From contig NZ_CP073638.1 in assembly GCF_029962485.1 (NCBI RefSeq), positions 1,612,001 to 1,676,000 on the forward strand: 64,000 nucleotides of DNA, given 5' to 3'. The notes beneath the pieces were generated by a model. The model made no database searches and had not been told where the DNA came from. It worked only from the letters and a program-made list of their open reading frames with translations. Origin of the DNA: Burkholderia cepacia (GTDB taxonomy: Bacteria; Pseudomonadota; Gammaproteobacteria; Burkholderiales; Burkholderiaceae). The number at the start of each line of letters is the position of its first letter. The first letter of the stretch is position 1. A program made the position numbers and the translations under genes. Of this stretch, positions 21,063-30,120 are shown one piece after another.

Positions 21063-22064
21063 TCACGCCAGTTCGGCCAGCCTGCTATCGCGATCGCAGG
21101 TGGCGATTGCCTCCGGCACCGGCCGCCACCCTGCCGCCCCCGCCGCCGCCATCCCTTCATGTTCGTGCGCGGCCTGCGCGAAACGCTCCGCGATCCAGTC
21201 GACGAATGCACGCACGCCGGGCGACACATGCGGGCGCTTCACATAGACCGCCGACACGGCAGCCGCCGCGGGCCGCCAGCGCGGCAGCACTTCCCGCAAC
21301 CGCCCCGCGTCGATCAGCGGCTGCGCGGCGATGCGCGTCGGCTGGATCAGCCCGAGGCCATGCACGCCGCAGGCCAGATACGCCTGCTCGTCGTCCACGC
21401 TGACGATGCTGTCGAGCCGGATCTTGCGCACGACGTCGTCCGCGACGAAATCGAGTTCGGCCGTGCGCTGGCCGGACACCAGCGTGCCGCTGACCGCGCG
21501 GTGCGCCGTCAGCGCGTCGAGCGTGCGCGGAACGCCGAAGCGGTCGAGATACGCGGGGCTCGCGCACGTCACGCGCTCGAGCGTGCCGAGCCGGCGCGCG
21601 ACGAGCGACGAATCGGGCAGCGCACCCAGCCGGATACGGCAGTCGATCGCGTCGGCGTCGCGATCGCCCGCGCGCCCGGCCACGCCCAGCATCAGCACGA
21701 GATCGGGATGCCGTGCATGAAACGCGTCGAGCGCCGGCAGCACGATCGCGCCGGCCACCGACGCCGGCACCTCGACGCGCAGCGGCCCGCTCGGGTGCCG
21801 CGCGGCGCCGCGAATGCTGGCCTCGAGCTCGTCGACGTCCGCCGTGATGCTCACGCAGCGTCGGTAATACGCGTCGCCTTCGGACGTCGCCCGCAGCGCG
21901 CGCGTCGTGCGCACCAGCAGCGGCGTGCCGAGCGCCGCTTCGAGTTCCTGCACGGTTCGCGTCGCGGTGGCGCGCGAGATGCCGAGCGCCAGCGCCGCGC
22001 GTGTAAAGCTCTTCATTTCGACGATGCGCGTAAAGATGCGCATCGCGCGGATCGGATTGTCCAC
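21063..22064 (-). CDS. LysR-family regulator (333 aa)
   Basis: Starts with GTG: MDNPIRAMRIFTRIVEMKSF, followed by a LysR winged helix (AALALGISRATATRTVQELE) and an effector domain with VEVPASVAGAIVLPAL. It belongs to the group whose N-terminus reads like MxxxxAMRVFxRVVE, often repressors or activators of neighbouring oxidoreductases, but none is adjacent. It ends 25 bp from the hipA stop, convergently. The unusual alanine-rich C-terminus (HEHEGMAAAGAAG) lies beyond the normal domain end. Confidence 0.85.
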   Translation of the reverse strand: MDNPIRAMRIFTRIVEMKSFTRAALALGISRATATRTVQELEAALGTPLLVRTTRALRATSEGDAYYRRCVSITADVDELEASIRGAARHPSGPLRVEVPASVAGAIVLPALDAFHARHPDLVLMLGVAGRAGDRDADAIDCRIRLGALPDSSLVARRLGTLERVTCASPAYLDRFGVPRTLDALTAHRAVSGTLVSGQRTAELDFVADDVVRKIRLDSIVSVDDEQAYLACGVHGLGLIQPTRIAAQPLIDAGRLREVLPRWRPAAAAVSAVYVKRPHVSPGVRAFVDWIAERFAQAAHEHEGMAAAGAAGWRPVPEAIATCDRDSRLAELA

Positions 22065-22163
22065 CGGTCACCCCTGCGTGGTTGCGACACGCCGCGGCGC
22101 GCGTGCGCACCGTGCATGTGTGTCGTTGTCGACGAGAGCCGCGCGGCTCGCGCGGCGGCCGGT

Positions 22164-22583
22164 TCAGGCGTTCGCCGCCGCCATGCTGCGCGCGGGTTCC
22201 GCAAGCAGCCGCTGCGCGAGCGCCAGCGCGTCGTCGCGCGTCGCCGCCGCGTTCAGCGGATAGCCCCAGACCTTCTCGAACGTGCCCGAAAATGCATCGA
22301 GCGCGACACGCCGTGCCGCATCCGGCTCGATCGCGATCATCGCGGGGATCCACTCGCGCGACTGCGCGCGGTTGGCCTTGCTCCACTTCGCGAGCTGCTT
22401 GCGCATCTCGTGATCGGTGTCGCCTCGATCGTCGCCGGACGGCGCATCGTCGGTCAGAAGAACGAAGCGTTCGCCGCGCGCCAGCAGCGCATCGAGCTCG
22501 GCGATCAGTTGGGCCGGTTCGAGGTGCGTCGAACCGCTGTAACGCAGCCAGACAAACGGGAATTCAGTCGTGGTGATTTGCAT
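22164..22583 (-). CDS. Unknown protein, predicted Fur-regulated (139 aa)
   Basis: Not recognised. The sequence alternates strand-like and helix-like segments (FPFVWLRYSG, RFVLLTDDAP, ALALAQRLLAE) with no signal peptide or membrane helix, so a small cytosolic alpha/beta protein is likely; a STAS-like fold is one possibility. A GGGGG run precedes the ATG. A near-perfect Fur-type dyad covers the promoter 13 bp upstream, which suggests expression under iron limitation. Nearby genes give no further clue to its job. Confidence 0.6.
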   Translation of the reverse strand: MQITTTEFPFVWLRYSGSTHLEPAQLIAELDALLARGERFVLLTDDAPSGDDRGDTDHEMRKQLAKWSKANRAQSREWIPAMIAIEPDAARRVALDAFSGTFEKVWGYPLNAAATRDDALALAQRLLAEPARSMAAANA

Positions 22584-22595
22584 GTCGACCCCCAG

Positions 22596-22612
22596 ATGAG
22601 AACGATTCTCAT
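22596..22612 (-). promoter_or_regulatory. Putative Fur box
   Basis: ATGAGAACGATTCTCAT is a perfect 7-1-1-1-7 dyad very close to the Fur consensus (GATAATGATAATCATTATC). On the minus strand it directly follows a possible -10 (ATAAAAT), so binding would block transcription of the 139-aa gene. Confidence 0.7.
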
Positions 22613-22707
22613 TTTATGGATCGAGGCCAAACACGTCATTTCTCATCCCGGCCAACTGCTTTTTCAATCCGGCCAAACGTGCGTGAACGCCGGTGCGGCC
22701 CGGTCGT

Positions 22708-23508
22708 TCAGCGCTGCCGGTCGGTCAGGAATTGCGTGGGCGACTTGCCGGTCGCCTTGCGGAACATCGTCACGAAGCTGCTCGCGCTCTCGTAGCCGAG
22801 GTCGATCGCGATCTGGTGCACGCGGCGGCCGGTCGTCAGCATCCGCAGCGACAGCGCGACGTGCAGCCGCCGGCGCCAGTCGCCGAGGCTCATCCCGAGC
22901 TCCTTCGTCGCGAGGCGTGTGAGGCTGCGCTCGCTGACGCCCGCGCGCCGCGCGAGTTCGGGCAGCGGCGACTTGTCGGCCGGATCGTCGAGCAGATGGT
23001 CGATCAGCTTGCGCAGCCGGCGGTCGGTCGGCATCGGCAGGTACAGGTCCTCGACCGGCGCCGCCACGAGTTCGTCGAGCAGCGTCGCCATCAGCCGCCC
23101 TTGCGGCCCGTCGACGTCGTACAGGTTCGGGAAGCTCGCGGCTTTCAGCAGCAGTTCGCGCAGCAGCGGCGACACGGACAGCGTGCAGCAGCGCGCCGGC
23201 AGGTCGAGCGCGGCGTCGGGTTCGACCAGCACCGCATAGAAGGTCGCACCGGCCGAGCCGCGCGCGGCGTGCGGGACGTCGCCAGGAATCCATACCGTGC
23301 ATTGCGGCGGCGCGCTCCACACGCCGCCGTCGATCTCGCAATAGACGACGCCACTCAGCGTGTAAAGCAACTGCGCCTGGCGATGGCGGTGCCGCTCCAG
23401 CCGCCATTCGGGCTCCACGACCGAGCCGCCGAACACGACGAGCGGACGCGGCACGTGATAGACGTCGGCGTCCGCGGCGGGATCGGTGGTCGGTGGAAGC
23501 TCGCGCAT
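22708..23508 (-). CDS. AraC-family regulator with N-terminal cupin (266 aa)
   Basis: The first 110 residues are a cupin-like sensor (LERHRHRQAQLLYTLSGVV). Residues about 165-262 are the two helix-turn-helix units of AraC/XylS proteins (LARRAGVSERSLTRLATKEL and VHQIAIDLGYESASSFVTMF), ending KATGKSPTQFL. It is divergent from a LysE-type exporter gene, whose promoter it probably controls; this layout is common for AraC/LysE pairs. The effector could be the exported compound. Family assignment is firm. Confidence 0.9.
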   Translation of the reverse strand: MRELPPTTDPAADADVYHVPRPLVVFGGSVVEPEWRLERHRHRQAQLLYTLSGVVYCEIDGGVWSAPPQCTVWIPGDVPHAARGSAGATFYAVLVEPDAALDLPARCCTLSVSPLLRELLLKAASFPNLYDVDGPQGRLMATLLDELVAAPVEDLYLPMPTDRRLRKLIDHLLDDPADKSPLPELARRAGVSERSLTRLATKELGMSLGDWRRRLHVALSLRMLTTGRRVHQIAIDLGYESASSFVTMFRKATGKSPTQFLTDRQR

Positions 23509-23677
23509 GAAACGATGGGCGGTGGAAGAAGCCGGACGCCCTGCTGCGCGTCCTTTCGTGCTTATACCAGAAAGGCGCCCGTGCGGCCGGGTCGTTCAAC
23601 GGCGCGTCAGCGGCCGTGCGCCGAACCGAATACAATGCCCCGATCCCCCGCCGCTGCGCCAAACTGCCGGAGCCGCC

Positions 23678-24304
23678 ATGTTCGACCTGACCACGCTGAC
23701 CACCTTCACGGCCGTCGTTCTGGGCTTGTTCCTGATCCCCGGCCCCGCCGTGCTGCTCGTGCTGAGCCGCACCGTGCAGGGCGGGCGCAAGACCGGCATC
23801 CTGACCGGCCTCGGCGTCGCGAGCGGTGACTTCGTGCACACGCTGTTCGCGGCCGTCGGGCTGTCCGCGCTGCTGATGACGTCGGCGCTCGCGTTCAACG
23901 TCGTGAAACTGGTCGGCGCCGCGTACCTGATCTATCTCGGCGTGCGTGCGCTGCTGGAGAAGGCGTCCGATCCGTCGCTGCCGCAAGTGTCGCCCGTCAC
24001 GCCGCTCAAGGCGTACCTGCAGGCCATTCCCGCCGAAGTGCTGAATCCGAAGACCGCGCTGTTCTTTCTCGCGTTCATGCCGCAGTTCGTGCATCCGGAG
24101 CGCGGCTCGACGTTCGTGCAGTTCGCGGTGCTCGGGCTGATCTTCGTCGTGCTCAGCTCGCTCTACACGACGCTCATCGCGTGCTCGATCCGCCCGCTCG
24201 GCCGCATCGTGAAACGGCTCACGTGGCTCACGCGCTGGCAGGGCAAGATCATCGGTTCGATCTTCATCGCGCTCGGGCTGCGCGTGGCCGTGCAGCAGCG
24301 GTAA
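23678..24304 (+). CDS. LysE/RhtB-family exporter (208 aa)
   Basis: Six hydrophobic segments in about 200 residues. The family motif region LGLFLIPGPAVLLVLSRTVQGGRKTGI is at the N-terminus, and AEVLNPKTALFFLAFMPQFV is in the middle, both diagnostic for RhtB/LysE amino-acid exporters. CCGGAG lies before the ATG. Divergent AraC-family regulator. The exported substrate (homoserine lactone, threonine, leucine or another) cannot be assigned. Confidence 0.88.
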   Translation: MFDLTTLTTFTAVVLGLFLIPGPAVLLVLSRTVQGGRKTGILTGLGVASGDFVHTLFAAVGLSALLMTSALAFNVVKLVGAAYLIYLGVRALLEKASDPSLPQVSPVTPLKAYLQAIPAEVLNPKTALFFLAFMPQFVHPERGSTFVQFAVLGLIFVVLSSLYTTLIACSIRPLGRIVKRLTWLTRWQGKIIGSIFIALGLRVAVQQR

Positions 24305-24388
24305 GCCCGGCAAGCGGCTCGCCCCGCACGGCGAGCGCGGACGGACCAGACAACAACTCGACAACCACCGGCAGCGACGCCCCGATCC

Positions 24389-25816
24389 ATGGCCGCTTCC
24401 CCTCGCGTATCGCGCACCCGCACCACCCGGCGCCTGACGTGGATACTCGGCGTCGCCGCCGCGAGCACGATTGCAGCCTGGTGGCTGCTGACACCCCGCG
24501 ATCCAAAGCCCCGCGACGTCCTGGCACCGCCCGGCACCTCGCACGTCACGATCGCACTGAGCGATCTCTACATGCCGTTCCTGTCGCCCGGGGAAAATGC
24601 CGATCTGCGCAGCCGGCTGCCCGACAGCGTCGAGATCGTCGCGCACTACACGCGCACGACCACCACCTACAGCCTGCTGTCGTGCAGCTATGGCCTCGGG
24701 TGCTTGCCCGATCCGCAATGGAACCAGCACACCGACGAGGAAGTGCGCCGTCTGACCGCCACGGTCACGCCGCGACGCGGCCTCGACACGTTGCGCACGA
24801 TCGGCTTCGACCTGCCGCACCGGATCGACGACGGCTTCTCGATCGCGTCGTTTGCCGTGGTGCTGTCGCCCGGCGCGCTACCGCGCCAGCCCGGCTACCA
24901 AGCGCTCGTCTCGAGAAGCGGGGAGGCCCATGCCAAACCGCTCGGAGACAACGGCCCACTGCTCGACTATAGCGTGCGCTTCGACGCGCAGGACACGGGC
25001 CACGACGCAGGGGCAGGCTCGCGCAACGTGCAGGACTGCCTCAATACGATTTTGCCGATCGCCCTCCCCGGGGTGAGCGTTCCGATCGTCACGACGCTCA
25101 CGACCAGTACGCCGAGCATGTCGCTCACCGGCAGCACGCGCTGCCCGATGCCGGATGCTCTGGCCAATGCCATTCCCGGCTACGACGTGACGCCCGGCAT
25201 CAACGTGCCTGCGGTACCGGGGCGGTTGCCGCCGAGCCGGATCGCCGCCGCGCAGGTTGCGCTCGACCTGGATCACCATGACGGCGCCACGCTGCTGTCG
25301 GGCCCCTTCACGCCGACGCCCGCGATGGTGCGCTGGTATCACCGGAATGACGAAGGGCCGGACGCGTACCTGATCGAATTCGGTCCGTATCGCCAGCTCG
25401 AGGTCCGCATGCGCTTCGACAACGCGCATCCGGTGAACGGGTTGCTGCCGATCCGTACCGAACGCTGGACCTTCTTCGACGACGCGCTGGTCGGCTACAC
25501 CGCCGACATCAACTACTTCGTCGATACGCAGAAGGGCATCGTCATCTTCAACACGCATTGGGACCAATATTTCCACGATGGCAAGACCGTGTTCACGCAG
25601 ACAACATCGCGACCATGCGACGACGCGGTTTCCTGCGGCAACGACGTGGCGGGCAACCCGGAAGCGCAGGCGGTCAGCGGCGCGGTGCGGGCCGCCGGCC
25701 GCGATGCGCTCGCCGAGATCAGAGACTGGATGACGCGGCCCTACGATGCGCTGCAGGCCGAAGCGCACGCATACCTGCAATTTCGCGGGGTGCTGAAGCC
25801 GGTTGCCGATCGTTGA
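24389..25816 (+). CDS. Membrane-anchored protein of unknown function (475 aa)
   Basis: One N-terminal membrane segment (LTWILGVAAASTIAAWWLL, about residues 16-34) is preceded by Arg residues, so most of the protein is periplasmic. The rest is rich in beta-like segments and contains several cysteines (LLSCSYGLGCLP, SRPCDDAVSCGND) that could form disulfides. No family is recognised. It runs in the same direction as the following methyltransferase gene with only 14 bp between them, so the two may be co-expressed. Confidence 0.6.
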   Translation: MAASPRVSRTRTTRRLTWILGVAAASTIAAWWLLTPRDPKPRDVLAPPGTSHVTIALSDLYMPFLSPGENADLRSRLPDSVEIVAHYTRTTTTYSLLSCSYGLGCLPDPQWNQHTDEEVRRLTATVTPRRGLDTLRTIGFDLPHRIDDGFSIASFAVVLSPGALPRQPGYQALVSRSGEAHAKPLGDNGPLLDYSVRFDAQDTGHDAGAGSRNVQDCLNTILPIALPGVSVPIVTTLTTSTPSMSLTGSTRCPMPDALANAIPGYDVTPGINVPAVPGRLPPSRIAAAQVALDLDHHDGATLLSGPFTPTPAMVRWYHRNDEGPDAYLIEFGPYRQLEVRMRFDNAHPVNGLLPIRTERWTFFDDALVGYTADINYFVDTQKGIVIFNTHWDQYFHDGKTVFTQTTSRPCDDAVSCGNDVAGNPEAQAVSGAVRAAGRDALAEIRDWMTRPYDALQAEAHAYLQFRGVLKPVADR

Positions 25817-25830
25817 CGTCTCGCCTGCCG

Positions 25831-26580
25831 ATGCCGACCATCGAAGACGCCCTCTACACCGACCCACGCCTCGTCGCGGTCTACGACCTGTTCAACGCGG
25901 ATGATCGGGATTTCGCGTTCTACGCGTCCGTGATCGGCACCTCGCCGCAACGCATCCTCGATCTCGGCTGCGGCACCGGCACGTTCGCGCGCCGGCTCGC
26001 GACAGCCGGGCATGACGTCGTCGCGATCGATCCGGCGCCCGCAATGATCGAATACGCTCGACGCCAGCCGCACGCCGACACCGTGCGCTGGTTCGCGTGC
26101 GAACTCGGTGGCCTGCCGCCCGGCGCGCCGTTCGATTCGGTCGTGATGACCGGGCATGCGTTCCAGTGCCTGCTGACCGATGACGAAATCGACGTCGTGC
26201 TGCACGGCGTGCGACGCGTACTCGCCGATGGCGGCCGCTTCCTGTTCGACACCCGCAACCCGCGCATCGAGCCGTGGCGTGCGTGGACACCCGCGCATTC
26301 GGCACGCCGCGTCGAATCGCGCGACTTCGGCAGCGTCGATCTCCATCACGCGGTGCGTGCGGTCGACCGCGCGATCGTGACGTTCGACACGCACTACCGC
26401 TTCCACCGCGACGATACGGTGCTGACGAACACGAGCCGGCTGCGTTTCATCGCGCAACCCGAATTGCAGGCACGCGTGGCGGCAGCCGGATTCGCGTCGG
26501 CCGACTGGTACGGCGACTGGCAGCATGCGCCATTCGACGAAGCGGCCAGCGCGGAGATCATCGCGATCTGCCGCGCTTAA
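25831..26580 (+). CDS. Class I SAM-dependent methyltransferase (249 aa)
   Basis: Rossmann methyltransferase: motif I ILDLGCGTGTFARRLA (about residues 43-58), the acidic end of strand 2 in VVAIDPAPAMIEYAR, and FDSVVMTGHAFQCLL as motif II. This is the Methyltransf_25/11 type acting on small molecules; the acceptor is unknown. The ATG at 25831 lies 14 bp after the upstream stop. A TTG at 25813 overlapping that stop is the only longer option. Confidence 0.82.
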   Translation: MPTIEDALYTDPRLVAVYDLFNADDRDFAFYASVIGTSPQRILDLGCGTGTFARRLATAGHDVVAIDPAPAMIEYARRQPHADTVRWFACELGGLPPGAPFDSVVMTGHAFQCLLTDDEIDVVLHGVRRVLADGGRFLFDTRNPRIEPWRAWTPAHSARRVESRDFGSVDLHHAVRAVDRAIVTFDTHYRFHRDDTVLTNTSRLRFIAQPELQARVAAAGFASADWYGDWQHAPFDEAASAEIIAICRA

Positions 26581-26610
26581 GTGCGCTTGCGTGCGCGAGC
26601 ATCGACGACG

Positions 26611-27300
26611 TCAGCCCGCAATGGGCAGCGCATCGACCGCATACGCGTGGCGAATCGTGCGGCCCAGCACTGGATCTTCCAACTCGACCTCGAAGCGCTC
26701 GGCCGGCCGGATGCCGCCGATCGCCGCAAGCGTACCGCACAGCATCGCGGTGCCGTCGACGAAGCGGCCGTCATCGCGCGCGAACTGTGCGATCAGGTCG
26801 TCCGGTGCGCGCATCGCGGTCACCTTGCCTTCCTGGTACAGCACGCGCTCGCCGTCGATCGTCGCGTACGCGCGCAGCACGAGCTGATCCCAGTGCCCGG
26901 CCACGTCGTCGAACTTCCATAGCGTGCTCGCGCACGGCTTGCCGCACATCTGCTTCGAGACGGTGATCCCGTACGTCTCGACTTCGCGGTCGGTGTGATC
27001 GGACGCGATGCCGACGAACGTCTCGCCGCCGTCGCGCACCAGCACGAATTCCGCTTCGCCGCTGCTCTGCCCGCCCGACACCTGGATCGCGGGTGACGGG
27101 CCGAGGCGATCGGCCGCGACGCGGTAGAACACCGGTGTCGTCGCCGGGCGCTTGACGCCCAGTTCCTCCAGCTCGCGGATGTGCTTCTCCATGGCGACCG
27201 TGTCGCGTCCGGTCCAGCCCGCGATCACGAGCGTGTCGATCGCGATCGCGCGCTCGGTACGGCCGTCGCGACCGTCGATCGCGAACGTAATGGTTTTCAT
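26611..27300 (-). CDS. DUF2848-family protein (229 aa)
   Basis: N-terminus MKTITFAIDGRDG, later GWTGRDTVAMEKHIRELEEL and GTLAAIGGIRPAERFEVELEDPVLGRTIRHAY. The last part resembles the C-terminal core of fumarylacetoacetate-hydrolase-fold enzymes, and the whole matches my memory of DUF2848. GAGGAG precedes the ATG. It is the last gene of a four-gene leftward unit with a flavin-dependent monooxygenase, so a hydrolytic or isomerising step after ring hydroxylation is plausible but unproven. Confidence 0.7.
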   Translation of the reverse strand: MKTITFAIDGRDGRTERAIAIDTLVIAGWTGRDTVAMEKHIRELEELGVKRPATTPVFYRVAADRLGPSPAIQVSGGQSSGEAEFVLVRDGGETFVGIASDHTDREVETYGITVSKQMCGKPCASTLWKFDDVAGHWDQLVLRAYATIDGERVLYQEGKVTAMRAPDDLIAQFARDDGRFVDGTAMLCGTLAAIGGIRPAERFEVELEDPVLGRTIRHAYAVDALPIAG

Positions 27301-27367
27301 CGAATGCTCCTCGTGGCGGGCAGAGCACGATATGGCGCTGCCCGCGATGTGTCGTGAATGGCCGCGC

Positions 27368-27754
27368 TTATGCCGGGTCGTAGTAGTGGATCTCCAGCAG
27401 CACGCAGCCGCCGTTCGATTTGAACGGGCCGTGCCATGCACCGGGCGGACGCACCGCGTACGTGTAGCCGTTGAACGGCGTGCCGCCGTCGCCGTGCTCG
27501 TCGTTGCCGACGGTCAGGTCGCCTTCGACCAGAAACACTTCTTCCCAGTAGTCGTGCACGAACGGCTTCTTCGTATGCAGCCCGGCAGGCAGTCGCAGCA
27601 GGCGCGTGCGGCTGCCGCGCTTGCGCTCGGTATCGAGCGCGCCGGACAGGATCAGCTCCTGCGCGCCGGATGCGGGGTCATAGCCTTCCGGCAGTTGCCA
27701 GTCGCGCTGCATGTCCAGCGTATGGAATTCGTCGTGAAGCTTGTTGATGGCCAT
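27368..27754 (-). CDS. Cupin-domain protein (128 aa)
   Basis: Single cupin barrel. FVHDYWEEVFLVEGDL and AVRPPGAWHGPFKSNGG carry the two cupin motifs with metal-ligand candidates His, Glu and a second His (AWHGP). Such proteins bind Fe or Mn and act as small dioxygenases, isomerases or sensors. CAGGAG lies before the ATG. It sits between the monooxygenase (50 bp upstream) and DUF2848 (67 bp downstream), so it is probably an enzyme of the same pathway. Confidence 0.82.
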   Translation of the reverse strand: MAINKLHDEFHTLDMQRDWQLPEGYDPASGAQELILSGALDTERKRGSRTRLLRLPAGLHTKKPFVHDYWEEVFLVEGDLTVGNDEHGDGGTPFNGYTYAVRPPGAWHGPFKSNGGCVLLEIHYYDPA

Positions 27755-27804
27755 CTGTCTCTCCTGAATGCGATAGCGGGTGAAGTTGGACGCGACCGGA
27801 CGCG

Positions 27805-29283
27805 TCAAGCGGCGCGCGGCGTCGACAGTTCCTGGTTCAGCGAATAGCTGCCGAGCATCGAATCGACGAGATGCGACGCGCGCTGCCAGTCGTACGTGCG
27901 GTACGCATGCCCCTTCGTGACGAACGACGCACCCGCATAGAACAGTTCGTACTGGTTGTGGCGCGACGCGAATTCGGAGCCGACCGCGTCCCACGCGAGC
28001 TTGAAGAACTTCACGCGCTCCTCGGACGAGCACACCGGCGACTTCTGCGTCTTCTCGATGATGCGCAGCAGGTCGGGGTTCTCGAAATCGCGCACGCTGG
28101 ACGGCAGCATGATCATTCCGCCGCCGGCGAGCTCGCGCAGCGTGTTGAGCACCTTCGAATACAGCTGCTGCGTGACGACCTGCGAGCCGTACAGCATGTT
28201 GCGGTCGGGCACGTAGAAGCCGTTGACGACCGTGCCCTTCGCCTCCATCCCGTAGACCCACGCCTCGACCATCGACGCTTCGGCCGCGAGCTGGCCCAGC
28301 GTCTCGCGCACCTGCGGGAACGTGTTCGTCCCGTTGACCTCGGAGATCTTCAAGCCGAGCCCGACCAGGAAGCGCAGCTTCGTCATCAGGCGCACCTGGC
28401 ATTGATAGTTCTGGTACACGTGGGCCGGCGTCGCGTGAAACTGCTTCGCGCACATCGCCGTATTGCCGGCGACGAAGATCCGTTCCCACGGCACCTTCAC
28501 GTCGTCGAAGTACAGCACCGCGTCGTTCTCGTCGAAGCGGCTCGACAGCGGGTTGTCGAACACCGATGTCGCGTTTTCCTCGTACGACTTGCGCGACATG
28601 ATCTTCATGCCCTTCGCGTTCATCGGCACCGCAAACGACAGCGCGTACATCTCGTCGCCTTCGCGCAGCGGCTGGATGCAGCTGCAGAACACCTCGTTCG
28701 CCATGATTCCGCTTGTCGCGAGCATCTTCGCGCCGCGCACCGTGATGCCTTCGGCGTCCTGATCGACGATGCCGACTGCGAGGTACTTGTCTTCCTGTTC
28801 GTGCGCGCTCTTCGACTGGTTCGCCTGAGGATTCACGATCACGTAGGTCAGGAACAGGTCGTTGTCGCGTGCGTAACGGTAGTAGTCGCGCAGCGCGCCT
28901 GCACGGGCGGGGTCGTATTGCTCGAACACGTCGGCGCCCATATACATGCCCGACAGGCACGACGCAACGTGGTCGGGCGAACGGCCCATGAAGCCGTAAT
29001 GCAGCTCAGACCACGCCTCCAGCGCGGTACGGCGCTCGAGCAGTTCGTCATAGGACGTCGGCAGTTGCCAGATCCGGCTCACGCGGTTGCCCGTGTCGGG
29101 CGACACGAACGTCATCTTCTCGACGTTTTCGTCGCGCGCCTGGTAGTCGTACAGGCTCGCGTAGCTGCGAATCGAATTGCGGAATGCTGCATGCGCGGTC
29201 ACGTCGCCGACCGGCTGGCCGTTCAGGTAAACCTGCCGACCGTCGCGCAGCGACGCGATGTGCTGAGTCCCGTTCTTGATCAT
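27805..29283 (-). CDS. HpaB-type FADH2-dependent monooxygenase, large component (492 aa)
   Basis: Acyl-CoA-dehydrogenase-fold flavin monooxygenase of the 4-hydroxyphenylacetate 3-hydroxylase family. Signatures seen are YVIVNPQANQSKSAHEQEDK, GAKMLATSGIMANEVFCS and DDVKVPWERIFVAGN. It hydroxylates (or dehalogenates) a phenolic or heteroaromatic ring using FADH2 supplied by the reductase encoded 36 bp upstream. AGGAGG precedes the ATG. Length is typical. No other hpa genes are present, so the substrate is open; chlorophenol and heteroaromatic oxygenases are close relatives. Confidence 0.9.
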   Translation of the reverse strand: MIKNGTQHIASLRDGRQVYLNGQPVGDVTAHAAFRNSIRSYASLYDYQARDENVEKMTFVSPDTGNRVSRIWQLPTSYDELLERRTALEAWSELHYGFMGRSPDHVASCLSGMYMGADVFEQYDPARAGALRDYYRYARDNDLFLTYVIVNPQANQSKSAHEQEDKYLAVGIVDQDAEGITVRGAKMLATSGIMANEVFCSCIQPLREGDEMYALSFAVPMNAKGMKIMSRKSYEENATSVFDNPLSSRFDENDAVLYFDDVKVPWERIFVAGNTAMCAKQFHATPAHVYQNYQCQVRLMTKLRFLVGLGLKISEVNGTNTFPQVRETLGQLAAEASMVEAWVYGMEAKGTVVNGFYVPDRNMLYGSQVVTQQLYSKVLNTLRELAGGGMIMLPSSVRDFENPDLLRIIEKTQKSPVCSSEERVKFFKLAWDAVGSEFASRHNQYELFYAGASFVTKGHAYRTYDWQRASHLVDSMLGSYSLNQELSTPRAA

Positions 29284-29319
29284 GATGTCCTCCTGGGTGG
29301 AATGAATCGTGGGTTGCGT

Positions 29320-29847
29320 TCACACGGACGGCGCGTGCGCGCCGTCGAGCGCGCGGTAGCGACCGCCGAAGAAGATCAGCGGGCGCCCTTCCGAGCGCGC
29401 GCGATGTCGCGTCACGCGGCCGACGAAGATCACGTGGTCGCCGCCGTCGTACTGCGCATAGGGTTCGCATTCGAACGTCGCGAGTGCGTCGGGCAGCAGC
29501 ACCGCGCCGTCGTCGTCCGTCGCGCCGGCGCGCCAGCCCCATTTGTCGCCGTTCGCTTTCGCAAAGCAGTTCGACAGGTGCTGCTGCGTCTCGTCGAGCA
29601 CGTTGACCGCGTAGCCGCGCGCGCCGGCCAGGTCGCCAAGGCTCAGGCTGCGGCGATCGACCGAGAACAGGATCAGCGGCGGATCCAGCGAGACCGAATT
29701 GAACGACGCGACCGTGATGCCGACCGGCATCCCCTCCTTGCGCGGTGCGGTAATCACCGCGACACCCGTCGCGAACATCGACAACGCACTGCGAAAGCGC
29801 CGCTGCTCGTCAGCGCCCGCGCCGGCTCCGGCATGGTTCTCGCTCAT
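29320..29847 (-). CDS. NAD(P)H:flavin oxidoreductase, HpaC-like (175 aa)
   Basis: Flavin-reductase domain with FRSALSMFATGVAVITA, GITVASFNSVSLDPPLILFSV and GDHVIFVGRV, the pattern of the small component of two-component monooxygenases. It reduces free FAD or FMN for the HpaB-type partner encoded next. AAGGAGG lies directly before the chosen ATG (MSENHAGAG). First gene of the leftward operon. Its upstream region has a 13-bp tandem repeat also partly found before the marR gene. Confidence 0.9.
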   Translation of the reverse strand: MSENHAGAGAGADEQRRFRSALSMFATGVAVITAPRKEGMPVGITVASFNSVSLDPPLILFSVDRRSLSLGDLAGARGYAVNVLDETQQHLSNCFAKANGDKWGWRAGATDDDGAVLLPDALATFECEPYAQYDGGDHVIFVGRVTRHRARSEGRPLIFFGGRYRALDGAHAPSV

Positions 29848-29907
29848 CTCGTCCTCCTTGGGTTGCATCGCCGGATCCCGCCGTGGAATCCGGCCCAACA
29901 AAGCACC

Positions 29908-29933
29908 GTTATTTAGCTTTGTTATTTAGCTTT
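29908..29933. promoter_or_regulatory. Tandem 13-bp repeat before the flavin-reductase operon
   Basis: GTTATTTAGCTTT occurs twice back to back (29908-29920 and 29921-29933), followed by an AT-rich TATTAAATG. The core ATTTAGCTTT recurs at 31944-31953 before the marR gene, which makes it a candidate MarR operator. Confidence 0.55.
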
Positions 29934-30120
29934 TATTAAATGTAAACACAAAGGCGGGTTCAAGCTGTCGTAAACCCTGACCTTGAAAGCTTTGTTTGAA
30001 AGACAACCCTACTGGCGTGATGGATGTTGCGCGGCGCCCGTGAATGTCCACGTACACTGCGGCAACCGTATTCCCCGGCTTTCGCGATCCGCGAGAGACC
30101 CGCTTTCCGGAGCCCTTTCG

